DNA of 64,000 nt from Clostridiales bacterium (GTDB taxonomy: Bacteria > Bacillota > Clostridia > Peptostreptococcales > Anaerovoracaceae): positions 1,578,929-1,642,928 of the forward strand of contig CP042469.1 in the NCBI GenBank assembly GCA_015243575.1. The letters run 5' to 3'. The notes beneath the pieces were generated by a model. It worked only from the letters and a program-made list of their open reading frames with translations, did no database searches and was not told where the DNA came from. The translations under genes were made by a program, and so were the position numbers. How positions within the stretch are numbered: position 1 is the stretch's first letter; each line of letters begins with the position of its first letter. Below are positions 17,202 to 26,156 of the stretch, in pieces.

Positions 17202-17233
17202 CAAAAAAACGGTGTACACTTTGTGTACACCGT
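17202..17233 (-). terminator. Terminator of the activator gene, possibly also its upstream activating site
   Basis: ACGGTGTACAC (17209-17219) and GTGTACACCGT (17223-17233) form a perfect 11-bp stem with a 3-base loop. On the minus strand it is followed by seven T, a textbook terminator 90 bases past the activator's stop. It also sits about 140 bases upstream of the sigma-54 promoter, with a GTACAC half-site beside it, so it could double as a binding site for the activator. Confidence 0.75.
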
Positions 17234-17322
17234 AAACATTTCGTAACAGTCATTGTACATATATGTTGACAGTTAACATTTTAACAAGCAAATTGCCCAT
17301 CATGCTCCGTGGTTTTTGTCTT

Positions 17323-18726
17323 TCATATGTCAATCTTATATTTTTCAAGCTTTTTATAAAGGAGCGTCCTCGAAATATTCAGCATCCTGGCGGCTTTGCT
17401 CTTATTCTGTTCGCAAAGATCAAGGGTCTTTAGGATCGCTTCTTTTTCCAGGGAGCTTTTTCGTTCGATAAGCGGTTTGTTAATATCCTCATAATCTGAT
17501 CTTCGCAGGTTGGAAAAGTCCATCTGATCCCGATCTTCAAGGTGATCTTCCACCGCAAAAGCAGACAGATCCAGAACATCCCTGCGAGATGCGTTAATTG
17601 CTCTTTCGATCACGTTCTGCAGTTCTCTCACATTGCCAGGCCAGTCTTTGTTTTGGAGGTACGACATTGCTTCCTTCGTTATGCCTTTGATATTTCTCCC
17701 CATCTGTTTGCTCAGTTTTTGTATGAACGCATCTGTGAGCAGAGGAATATCCTCTCTCCGCTTTCTAAGAGGCGGAATGGAAATGGTCATGATATTCAGT
17801 CGATAATAGAGATCTTCACGAAACATTCCTTCCCGGATCATTTCCTGAAGGGAGACGTTTGTGGCAGCGATAACCCTTGCATCAACAGAAATACTTTCGC
17901 TTGTGCCCAGCCGTTCAACCTCCTTTTCCTGAAGAACCCGAAGAAGCTTGGGCTGCATGGATAAGTGAAGGTGATTGATCTCATCGAGAAAAATAGAACC
18001 GAGATGCGCTTTTTCAAACTTGCCGCGTTTTCCGCCCTTTTTCCCGCCTGTGAAGGTTCCTTCCTCATAACCGAAGAATTCTGATTCCAGAAGATTTTCC
18101 GGAATAGCGGAACAATTCACTTTTACGAAAGAAAAGATGCTTCTCGTACTGCAGCTATGTATGGAGTGGGCAACCAGTTCTTTTCCCGTTCCGGTTTCTC
18201 CTTTGATCAGCACCGTGGAGTTGGACGAGCCAGCGAAATAAATCTGCTCCTTCAGATGCTTGATCGCATCGCTTTCACCGATAATATCCTCAACGCAGTA
18301 TCTAGCGCCGCTTCGTTTTTTTAATTCGCCTTTGAGGAACTCGTACTCTGCTGTAATGGATTCCATTTTTTCCAGAAAAGCATAAGCCTGATCAACACTC
18401 AGAAAGCTTGAAGAAATAAAACATCCGACCACATCATCTCCGTTAAAGATAGGCATGTAGGTCATAATTCCCGGTAAATCCTTGCCGTTCCTAGTCTTGA
18501 TAAATACGTCTCCGCTTACCGCTTTCCCAGTTTTGATCGCAGTGATTGCCCGTGATCCTTCAATTAGATCATGGTTAAAGCTCCCGATGGCGACATCCCG
18601 GGGAATACCGGTATCTTCTTCCCATCGTTTATTCACGTATATGTATTTTGCATACTTATCGGTGACTGCTATGATACCAGCCTGTTCAAAGATAAGTTCT
18701 ACGCACTTTTCATGTAATATGGCCAT
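17323..18726 (-). CDS. Sigma-54-dependent transcriptional activator (PAS, AAA+, Fis-type HTH)
   Basis: A 467-residue enhancer-binding protein. An N-terminal PAS-like sensor (about 1-120, IIAVTDKYAKYIYVNKRWEE) is followed by the AAA+ domain with Walker A GETGTGKE (176-183), Walker B FLDE (246-249) and an arginine-finger region, then a C-terminal Fis-type helix-turn-helix (KSKAARMLNISRTLLYKKL). The sigma-54 contact loop reads GTFTGG instead of the usual GAFTGA. ATG at 18726 follows GGGGTGA; an upstream in-frame GTG overlaps that site. It probably senses a small molecule through PAS and activates the promoter at 17064, controlling the downstream catabolic operon. Confidence 0.9.
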   Translation of the reverse strand: MAILHEKCVELIFEQAGIIAVTDKYAKYIYVNKRWEEDTGIPRDVAIGSFNHDLIEGSRAITAIKTGKAVSGDVFIKTRNGKDLPGIMTYMPIFNGDDVVGCFISSSFLSVDQAYAFLEKMESITAEYEFLKGELKKRSGARYCVEDIIGESDAIKHLKEQIYFAGSSNSTVLIKGETGTGKELVAHSIHSCSTRSIFSFVKVNCSAIPENLLESEFFGYEEGTFTGGKKGGKRGKFEKAHLGSIFLDEINHLHLSMQPKLLRVLQEKEVERLGTSESISVDARVIAATNVSLQEMIREGMFREDLYYRLNIMTISIPPLRKRREDIPLLTDAFIQKLSKQMGRNIKGITKEAMSYLQNKDWPGNVRELQNVIERAINASRRDVLDLSAFAVEDHLEDRDQMDFSNLRRSDYEDINKPLIERKSSLEKEAILKTLDLCEQNKSKAARMLNISRTLLYKKLEKYKIDI

Positions 18727-18834
18727 GACTTTCACCCCACAACAATAAGAGCAACCTGCCGATGAAACAGAGATTACTTCTGCCCGTTACAGCTATCTTA
18801 CTATGAAAGATTTACATTTGCAACGTGAATTTAT

Positions 18835-19773
18835 TCACAAGTATTCACTTTGATCACGAATCATCGCCTTGATAATTAGTCTTCCATTGATTTCAAAGGC
18901 TTCCAGCGGCTGCTGGTTTTTTGTAATATTATGCCAGTATTCAGACTTATATTCTTCATAGATCGTGTCCTCTGACAGCCCCGATTGATAGCGATCCAAA
19001 ATAAAAGTTCGATATTCGTCTGCCTTCTCTTTTACACTGTTCCAATAGTTTTTGATTAAGGAATCCGATACTTTACCGTAATGGGGCGCAATAATACAAT
19101 CGGGCATAAGCTGCCGTCCCTTTTCAATGGATCTTACGGTTTGTCCGTATCCCTTCAGCATAGCAAGCATAATATCTCCATCTGGAGTCAGGCATCCCAT
19201 GGTTTCTGACAAAAACAATATGCCTTTCTCCAAAAGATAGTAACTGATGGAACAATCCGTATGACCTGGCGTTTCGAGAACCTGAAAGGTCATGCCGCCA
19301 AGCTCTATTTGATCGCCCTCTACCACCACTCGATCCACAGAAACATCCCGATCATCATAAGTAACAGCAATGTCTTCGGATTCCAGTCCGTATGCTGAAA
19401 GTTGCTGTGAATGGCGGTACATTTCACCTGCTGCCAAGGATAATTCCCGAATGACGTTCCTTGCACTCTGCTTATTTAGGACGTTCTGTGCATGCTGCGC
19501 TCCGACAGAAACCGCTTCCGGCCACTCCTTTTTTAGATAGGGCAATCCTCCCATATGGTCATAATGACTATGGGTTAATAAAATATAATCCAGCTTTCGC
19601 CCGCCGAGTGCTTTCTTAGTATTTTCCACAAGACGTTCACCGCAGAATGCCATTCCGCAATCAACAACCGCCGTCATTTTTCTTCCGATGACGAGAAACA
19701 CTTCTCCGCCCGGTCCGGCAGTCACTCTCTTGATATCAACTGGAAATTGAAATCGTTCCTCCGCATTGTTCAT
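18835..19773 (-). CDS. Metallo-beta-lactamase-fold hydrolase
   Basis: A 312-residue MBL-fold protein with the metal motif LTHSHYDHMGG (about residues 64-74), TPGHTDCS (about 168-175) and IIAPHYGKV. In LFLSETMG the usual aspartate ligand between the second and third metal motifs is glutamate. It resembles glyoxalase-II/SoxH-type proteins; substrate unknown. Its ATG abuts the stop of the RarD-like gene (TGA-ATG), with AGGAG 7 bases upstream, so it is the last gene of the ilvC-ilvB run. It is not closely similar to the MBL protein at 3407-4441. The link to branched-chain amino acid synthesis is unexplained. Confidence 0.78.
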   Translation of the reverse strand: MNNAEERFQFPVDIKRVTAGPGGEVFLVIGRKMTAVVDCGMAFCGERLVENTKKALGGRKLDYILLTHSHYDHMGGLPYLKKEWPEAVSVGAQHAQNVLNKQSARNVIRELSLAAGEMYRHSQQLSAYGLESEDIAVTYDDRDVSVDRVVVEGDQIELGGMTFQVLETPGHTDCSISYYLLEKGILFLSETMGCLTPDGDIMLAMLKGYGQTVRSIEKGRQLMPDCIIAPHYGKVSDSLIKNYWNSVKEKADEYRTFILDRYQSGLSEDTIYEEYKSEYWHNITKNQQPLEAFEINGRLIIKAMIRDQSEYL

Positions 19774-20754
19774 TCAGTCACTCCTATGAATCGATTCTTC
19801 GGCCCCATGCTTGGGAACCTCAACAGTTTTTCTGCTTTCTCTGATTTCACCTGCTGTGAAAACAGCAAGTCCAATCCAGATCAGGGTAAACGTAACCAGC
19901 TGAACTCCTTCAAATCGCTCATGATACAGAAAGATTCCAATGAGTAAGGTGAGCGACGGAGAGATGTACTCTGTCACTCCCAGTGTGATCAGGCTTACTC
20001 TGTTTGCAGCCATAGCAAAGAAGAGCAGCGGTGTTCCGGTCAAAATACCAGCGAGAGCCAGCAGCCCCCATTGGTAGGGCTGAGCGTTTGCAAAAGCTCC
20101 CCTTCCGGTCAATTCAAAATAAAGAATCATCCCAAAAGCGATGGGAACCAGAAGCATGGTTTCATAAAGCAATGCAAGCACCGCATCAAGCTGATATCTC
20201 TTTTTAATTGCGGCATACATAGCAAAGGATAGGGCAAGGGTTAGGGCAATTCCCGGTATTTGTCTATAATACACCAAGATGACGGCAACACCTGCACATG
20301 CAAAGCCAAAGGCTGCCAGCTTAAATGAGCTGATCTTTTCCTTAAAAAATGCAACACCGAAAATCCCAACAATCAAAGGCTCAATGTAATAGCCAATGCT
20401 GGTCTGTATCAGAAAGCCATTGTTTACTGCCCAGATATAGATGCCCCAATTCATGGAGATTAACAATCCTGAAAAGAAGAAAGTACCCATGACCCCTTTT
20501 TGCTTCAGTGGCTTGAGCAAACCCTCACGTTTATAAATGCACAGTCCTAATGTTAGCGCATAAAGAAATGCAAGGAGGATTCTATAAAAGAGAATCAGGA
20601 TCGGATCAATGGAGGACAAGGACTTCCAATAAATTGGAAGAACACCCCAGAGCACAGCACAAAGGATCGCAAATGCAGCACCTTGCCTGCTTGGCCTCCT
20701 GAAAAAATTTCGTATTCTGATGAATGTCCGCTCTCGGTCTGTTCCTCTTTCCAT
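19774..20754 (-). CDS. RarD/EamA-family drug/metabolite transporter
   Basis: A membrane protein of about 326 residues with ten hydrophobic segments and the EamA duplicated fold; GAAFAILCAVLWGVLPIYWKSL is the RarD signature first helix, and NWGIYIWAVNNG and LGVTEYISPSLTLLIG are typical later segments. RarD relatives export amino acids or small metabolites. The start is uncertain: an in-frame TTG at 20829 would add 25 residues across a hairpin (20768-20790) and has no ribosome site; ATG at 20754 also lacks a good one. It lies directly downstream of ilvB, so export of a branched-chain amino acid or precursor is a reasonable guess. Confidence 0.8.
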   Translation of the reverse strand: MERGTDRERTFIRIRNFFRRPSRQGAAFAILCAVLWGVLPIYWKSLSSIDPILILFYRILLAFLYALTLGLCIYKREGLLKPLKQKGVMGTFFFSGLLISMNWGIYIWAVNNGFLIQTSIGYYIEPLIVGIFGVAFFKEKISSFKLAAFGFACAGVAVILVYYRQIPGIALTLALSFAMYAAIKKRYQLDAVLALLYETMLLVPIAFGMILYFELTGRGAFANAQPYQWGLLALAGILTGTPLLFFAMAANRVSLITLGVTEYISPSLTLLIGIFLYHERFEGVQLVTFTLIWIGLAVFTAGEIRESRKTVEVPKHGAEESIHRSD

Positions 20755-20767
20755 AGCATGATTCAAA

Positions 20768-20790
20768 GAGGCGGAAAAATGCTCCGCCTC
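20768..20790 (-). other. Hairpin between ilvB and the RarD-like gene
   Basis: GAGGCGGA (20768-20775) pairs with TCCGCCTC (20783-20790) over 8 GC-rich base pairs with a 7-base loop; the following strand has only a short T tract. It could attenuate read-through from ilvB or block an upstream start of the carrier. Confidence 0.45.
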
Positions 20791-20835
20791 TTGAGTTTTG
20801 ATATATTCGTTCTCTTGTTTTAAATTCAATTTATT

Positions 20836-22503
20836 TTACACCAGCGTTTCTGTAAGTAATTGATTGTTGATGGCTTCTCCCGGAGGTACAATCGGCGCTA
20901 CATTCTCATCAATGAAGATCTCGCATGCGATGACCGTACCGCGTCCAGACTTCTTTGCTTCCTCCAAAGCCCGGATCAGCTCATCCCGTTCCCTTACGAG
21001 GCATCCGTCAAGACCGAATGCTGATGCAAGTTTATCATATTCAATCACATCAGGCAAGTCGGTGGCAGAATATCTCTGAGAAAAAAACAGTTTCTGCCAT
21101 TGTCTCACCATTCCCAAAGTATGGTTTTTGATGATTACAGAAATGATCGGCAGATTCTGAGACGACACCGTGGCAAGTTCGTTGAGGTTCATACGAAAAC
21201 TGCCATCTCCGCTGATATGAACCACCCTTTTTCCGGGATTCCCGATCTGTGCCCCAATAGCCGCTCCCAGTCCAAAGCCCATAGTACCCAAGCCCCCGGA
21301 AGAGATAAAGGTTCTCGGTTTTCGGAATGGCCACTTTTGTGCGGTCCACATCTGGTGCTGCCCAACGTCAGTGGCAATGATAACATCATCGCCAAGAATC
21401 TCATTGATCGTATCAAAAATACTATCGGGATCGAGTTTCTGGGAGTTTGCTGTTTTTTCTTTTTTCCAGGTATCGATCCGTTCGTTCCATTCTTTCCGCT
21501 CTGTTTTCTCAATGAGCGGCAGCAATGACTGCAAAGCGCTTTTCACATCGCAGCGGATGCAGTAATCATACCTCATATTTTTTCCAAACTCAGCTGGATC
21601 AATATCGATATGTACAATCTTCGCGCCACGGGCAAAACGGGTCGTATCTCCTGTAACACGGTCGCTGAACCGTGCACCCACGGCAATGATCAAATCGCTG
21701 TGATGAACAGCCATGTTTGCTTCTTTCTGTCCATGCATTCCAACCATTCCCAAAGAAAGGGGGTCCCTTCTGTCGAAAGAGCCCATGCTCATGAGCGTCG
21801 TTATAACCGGTATGTCAGAGGCATGCGCTATCTGAGTTAATTCTTCCGAAGCATCAGCGATAATCACTCCACCACCGGCGTAAATTACCGGTTTCTCAGC
21901 GGCATTGATCTCTTCAGCAATGGAGCGAATCAAATCCAGATCAGCAGGCGGACAGCATCGTTCAACCTCCATGGGAAGGCTGGCTTCATATTCGCCAAGC
22001 TCTACCATAAGATTCTTCGGCACATCGATCAGCACCGGCCCAGGCCGTCCGCTTGCCGCAATTTTAAAAGCATTTCTGATATTGGGAGCAAGTTCCTCTA
22101 CCGTTCTGCAAAAAAAGCTGTGTTTTGTGATCGGAAGCGTCACCCCAACAATATCGACTTCCTGAAAGGAATCCTTTCCGATGAGATTAATAGGGACCTG
22201 GCCGGTAATTACTACCATAGGACTGGAATCCATATATGCAGTGGCGATCCCCGTAACGGTATTGGTCGCCCCCGGACCACTGGTTGCAAAGCATACGCCA
22301 ACCTTCCCAGTGGATCTTGCATAACCGTCCGCCGCATGGGCTGCCCCCTGCTCATGGCTGGTTAAGATATGTTTGATTCTGTCCTGATAATCGTATAAAG
22401 CGTCATACAGGGGCATAATCTGACCGCCCGGATAACCGAAAATGGTATCAACCTTCTGCTCCAAAAGGCATTCCATTATTATTTTAGATCCCTTTAACTG
22501 CAT
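20836..22503 (-). CDS. ilvB: Acetolactate synthase, large (catalytic) subunit
   Basis: A 555-residue thiamine-diphosphate enzyme that condenses two pyruvates to acetolactate, or pyruvate with 2-oxobutyrate, the first step to valine, leucine and isoleucine. Visible are the cofactor-activating Glu51 (SHEQGAAHAADGYAR), the FAD-binding central domain (GMVGMHGQKEANMAV), and the ThDP motif GDGSFRMNLNEL ending near the asparagine. Length is standard for the anabolic IlvB/IlvG type. It follows ilvC on the same strand with a 71-base gap. No regulatory small subunit gene (ilvN/H) is adjacent; it may be elsewhere or absent. Confidence 0.92.
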   Translation of the reverse strand: MQLKGSKIIMECLLEQKVDTIFGYPGGQIMPLYDALYDYQDRIKHILTSHEQGAAHAADGYARSTGKVGVCFATSGPGATNTVTGIATAYMDSSPMVVITGQVPINLIGKDSFQEVDIVGVTLPITKHSFFCRTVEELAPNIRNAFKIAASGRPGPVLIDVPKNLMVELGEYEASLPMEVERCCPPADLDLIRSIAEEINAAEKPVIYAGGGVIIADASEELTQIAHASDIPVITTLMSMGSFDRRDPLSLGMVGMHGQKEANMAVHHSDLIIAVGARFSDRVTGDTTRFARGAKIVHIDIDPAEFGKNMRYDYCIRCDVKSALQSLLPLIEKTERKEWNERIDTWKKEKTANSQKLDPDSIFDTINEILGDDVIIATDVGQHQMWTAQKWPFRKPRTFISSGGLGTMGFGLGAAIGAQIGNPGKRVVHISGDGSFRMNLNELATVSSQNLPIISVIIKNHTLGMVRQWQKLFFSQRYSATDLPDVIEYDKLASAFGLDGCLVRERDELIRALEEAKKSGRGTVIACEIFIDENVAPIVPPGEAINNQLLTETLV

Positions 22504-22574
22504 ACTCTCACCTATTTCTATTCCTTATTTTTATGATTCAGCATATCAGGAATACGATGTGTGATTCCCTATTC

Positions 22575-23639
<1,065 letters not shown>

Positions 23640-23665
23640 TCATGCGAAAAATTTGATATTAATAT

Positions 23666-23694
23666 ATTGTACTACTAGGTATGCACTCAGTCAA
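23666..23694 (-). promoter_or_regulatory. Predicted sigma-A promoter of ilvC operon
   Basis: On the minus strand TTGACT (23689-23694), a 17-base spacer and TACAAT (23666-23671) form a near-consensus promoter about 95 bases before ilvC. The leader is too short for a T-box riboswitch. Confidence 0.78.
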
Positions 23695-23767
23695 GGCAAA
23701 ACGAGGAAATAATTGTGTTGTTCATCGAAGCAGAAATGTTACAGCAAAAAGAGGGCAGAAAGGAAAC

Positions 23768-23812
23768 AAAAAAGGAAATGCAGGCGGATTCAATCCGTAC
23801 AATTCCTTTTTG
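23768..23812. terminator. Bidirectional-looking terminator hairpin
   Basis: AAAAAGGAA (23769-23777) pairs with TTCCTTTTT (23803-23811), with an inner CGGAT/ATCCG stem. On the minus strand a T-run follows the stem. It lies downstream of the glycine-rich protein gene and upstream of the ilvC promoter. Confidence 0.65.
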
Positions 23813-23865
23813 TATTATATGGATATTTTTTTATCGTTCACAGAAGAAAACGTCTTTAGGAAGCT

Positions 23866-24198
23866 TTAGAAGAGTCCTAAAAAGCCGCCGCCGCCGTCCT
23901 TTCCACATCCCTGATTATTTTGGAATAAGAAGAAGATCAGGACCAGAATAAGTAACCAGCCACTTCCGAAGCCGCCGTTGTTATCACAGCATTCATCTCT
24001 GCAGCCGCCTCCGCCGAAGCCGCCCAAGCCACCGAAGCCGCCGAATATGTTTGTTCCTCCGCAAAGCAAGAATACGATCAGCAGGATTGGAAGCCATTCG
24101 CCCCAACCTGAGTCATTGTTGTCGCAGTCACAGTCATCATATCTGTCCTTATCATAACAGCGATCCCTGTCAATGCATTGTTTTATTTCATCGCCCAC
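23866..24198 (-). CDS. Glycine- and cysteine-rich membrane protein, chorion-like
   Basis: A ~110-residue protein of low-complexity design: an acidic, cysteine-containing N-terminus (DRDRCYDKDRYDDCDCDNND), a hydrophobic helix (LPILLIVFLLC), a glycine/phenylalanine repeat (FGGFGGLGGFGGGG), a CRDECCDNN turn, a second hydrophobic helix (WLLILVLIFFLF) and a glycine-rich tail. Such proteins are common in clostridia and are sometimes named after insect chorion proteins; I suspect a spore or envelope structural role, not shown here. GTG at 24198 is chosen because GGAGGTG sits 8 bases before it; the ATG at 24213 overlaps that ribosome site. Confidence 0.7.
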   Translation of the reverse strand: MGDEIKQCIDRDRCYDKDRYDDCDCDNNDSGWGEWLPILLIVFLLCGGTNIFGGFGGLGGFGGGGCRDECCDNNGGFGSGWLLILVLIFFLFQNNQGCGKDGGGGFLGLF

Positions 24199-24282
24199 CT
24201 TAAACACCTCCATGTAAATGACATTACAATTTCTATATAATATGAGGCGATGATAATTTTGGTTCCTTCCTGTCTGCACAGT

Positions 24283-25185
24283 CTACTTGCGTATTTTTAA
24301 AATCAACTCCTGCATGTCATCGGGCAGCGGAGCTTCCAGCTCCATAACAGCACCAGTGACCGGATGCCGGAAGGACAGGTATTTGGCATGGAGCGCTTGC
24401 CTTTCAATGAGCCAAACCGACGCTTCTCCATAAAGCACGTCACCCACTACCGGATGACCGATATGGGACATATGAACCCTGATCTGATGGGTTCTGCCAG
24501 TTTCAAGCAAAAGTTCCACCAACGTGTATCCCCGTTCAAAGCGTTCAAGTACTTTATAATGAGTAACTGACGGATATCCCCCATCGGTCACCGTGCGTTT
24601 CACCTTATCCTCGTGCTCCTTGTCGATGGGAAGATCCACAGTTCCCTCATCCTCGTCAATGACACCCTTTACCACGGCAGCATATTTTTTTACTACAGCA
24701 TTCTCAATCATCTGCTTCTGCATATCGTCCTGGCAGTGGGAATTCTTTGCCACCACCAAAAGCCCTGAAGTATCCATATCCAGCCGATTGATAAACCGTA
24801 TTTTATAATTCTTATTACTTTCCAGCATGTAATTCATGATCCCATTTGCAAGCGTTCTGCAGGGATGGCCTTTGGTGGGATGAACCACAAAGCCGGGTTG
24901 TTTATTTACAATGAGCAGGTCTTCATCTTCATAGACCACGCTAATTGGGATTTGCTCAGGTTCAAAATGGCTGTTTTCCTGGGGCAGATCAATGGTTATA
25001 CGATCCCCGGTGTCGCCTGTCGCATACATTTTAACCGGACTGCCGTTGAGTTTCACATAATCGCCTGCTTTCAGCTTATTCATCAATCTTGTGGAAAACC
25101 CAAAATTACGTTTTAAGAGCTCCTTTATCCGGAGCTCTGTTTCATTTTCCTTTATTGTGTATTCAAATTTATTTTTTTGGCTCAT
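24283..25185 (-). CDS. RluA-family RNA pseudouridine synthase
   Basis: A 300-residue pseudouridine synthase that isomerises specific uridines in rRNA or tRNA. An N-terminal S4 RNA-binding domain (about 15-75, LKAGDYVKLNGSPV) precedes the catalytic domain, whose motif RFINRLDMDTSGLLVVAKN (about 129-147) carries the catalytic aspartate; the second motif ETGRTHQIRVHMSHIGHPVVGDVLYG is complete. The S4 domain suggests the RluD/RluC-like branch. Only about 40 bases separate it from the NAD kinase gene upstream. Target site cannot be assigned from sequence. Confidence 0.92.
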   Translation of the reverse strand: MSQKNKFEYTIKENETELRIKELLKRNFGFSTRLMNKLKAGDYVKLNGSPVKMYATGDTGDRITIDLPQENSHFEPEQIPISVVYEDEDLLIVNKQPGFVVHPTKGHPCRTLANGIMNYMLESNKNYKIRFINRLDMDTSGLLVVAKNSHCQDDMQKQMIENAVVKKYAAVVKGVIDEDEGTVDLPIDKEHEDKVKRTVTDGGYPSVTHYKVLERFERGYTLVELLLETGRTHQIRVHMSHIGHPVVGDVLYGEASVWLIERQALHAKYLSFRHPVTGAVMELEAPLPDDMQELILKIRK

Positions 25186-25228
25186 AGTATTTGCTTGTTT
25201 CCTTATTTTTTATTTCCTATATATTTCC

Positions 25229-26026
25229 CTATAGAAATTTACTCTTTACTTTATTCCAAAAATCATAATGTTCAAACCGAAGGAGTTTGACAATAGATTC
25301 TGAAAACTCCAGGACGATTTCATCGGATCCGACATGAAGGTATTCCATACCGTCCGGAACGATTAAAAGACCGCGCTCTCCGTTATACTCAGGGTTGATC
25401 CGAATGGAAAGATCAGGAGGCAGAATAATACTTGAAGTAAAAGACCGATAAGCAGTGGTATTCATCGGTGCCAAAGGAGTCAGCTGCAGCAGCGTAAGTC
25501 TTGGATCGACGATACTTCCCCCAAGAGAGTAATTGTAAGCCGTGCTTCCTGCCGGGGTTGATACCAGAATTCCGTCTCCGCTGAACCGCTCAATAAAGCT
25601 GTCCCCAATTGAAATGTTCAGATGAATGGCTCTGGAACGTTCCCCTTTGATCAGTATTTCATTCAGTCCTTTATAAACGAAGCTTTGGTTTCCGACGGTA
25701 ACCTTAGCTTTCACAGTTTTTAAGTGCTGAATTTCGTATTTTCCCTGTTTATAGCGAAAGATGAATTCATCCAAACCGTCTGGATGGAGCTCTTGAAAAA
25801 ATCCAAGATGTCCCGTATTGATTCCGATAAAAGGAATATCGGGAAAATCATGTCGGTGAAGCGTCTCCAAGAAAGAACCATCTCCCCCGATACAGATGAT
25901 CAATTCCGCATTGGGATCAAATTCCCGAGGAACCACAAAGTCGCTTTTCTCCAGTTTTCGTCTGAGAAGTTTCTTTGTTTCCCTGGATAGAACGGTGTCA
26001 TTTGCAAAAACATTGATGATCTTCAT
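25229..26026 (-). CDS. nadK: NAD kinase
   Basis: A 265-residue ATP-NAD kinase that makes NADP. It starts MKIINVFANDTVLSRETKK, has the GGDGSFLETLHR motif (about 44-55) with the catalytic aspartate, NTGHLGFFQEL, and SGDGILVSTPAGSTAYNYSLGG around 148-169, all diagnostic. ATG at 26026 follows GGGGGAG by about 10 bases; an ATG 48 bases upstream in frame has no ribosome site and would add a basic, hydrophobic stretch not seen in the family. It lies between pepF and the pseudouridine synthase gene on the same strand. Confidence 0.94.
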   Translation of the reverse strand: MKIINVFANDTVLSRETKKLLRRKLEKSDFVVPREFDPNAELIICIGGDGSFLETLHRHDFPDIPFIGINTGHLGFFQELHPDGLDEFIFRYKQGKYEIQHLKTVKAKVTVGNQSFVYKGLNEILIKGERSRAIHLNISIGDSFIERFSGDGILVSTPAGSTAYNYSLGGSIVDPRLTLLQLTPLAPMNTTAYRSFTSSIILPPDLSIRINPEYNGERGLLIVPDGMEYLHVGSDEIVLEFSESIVKLLRFEHYDFWNKVKSKFL

Positions 26027-26124
26027 CAGAGCTTTTCTCCCCCTTATTAAAAAAAACAGCTTTACTCCTTCCATCAGGAAACCGGATAGCCTGAGCTAAT
26101 TTAGATGAATAGAAAGAAAGAGTA

Positions 26125-26151
26125 ATCGGGGCAGAACTGCTCTGCCCCGAT
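26125..26151 (-). terminator. Hairpin after pepF
   Basis: ATCGGGGCAGA (26125-26135) and TCTGCCCCGAT (26141-26151) form a perfect 11-bp stem with a 5-base loop, just past the pepF stop. The T tract on the minus strand is interrupted, so termination may be partial, allowing some read-through to nadK. Confidence 0.6.
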
Positions 26152-26156
26152 CTATT

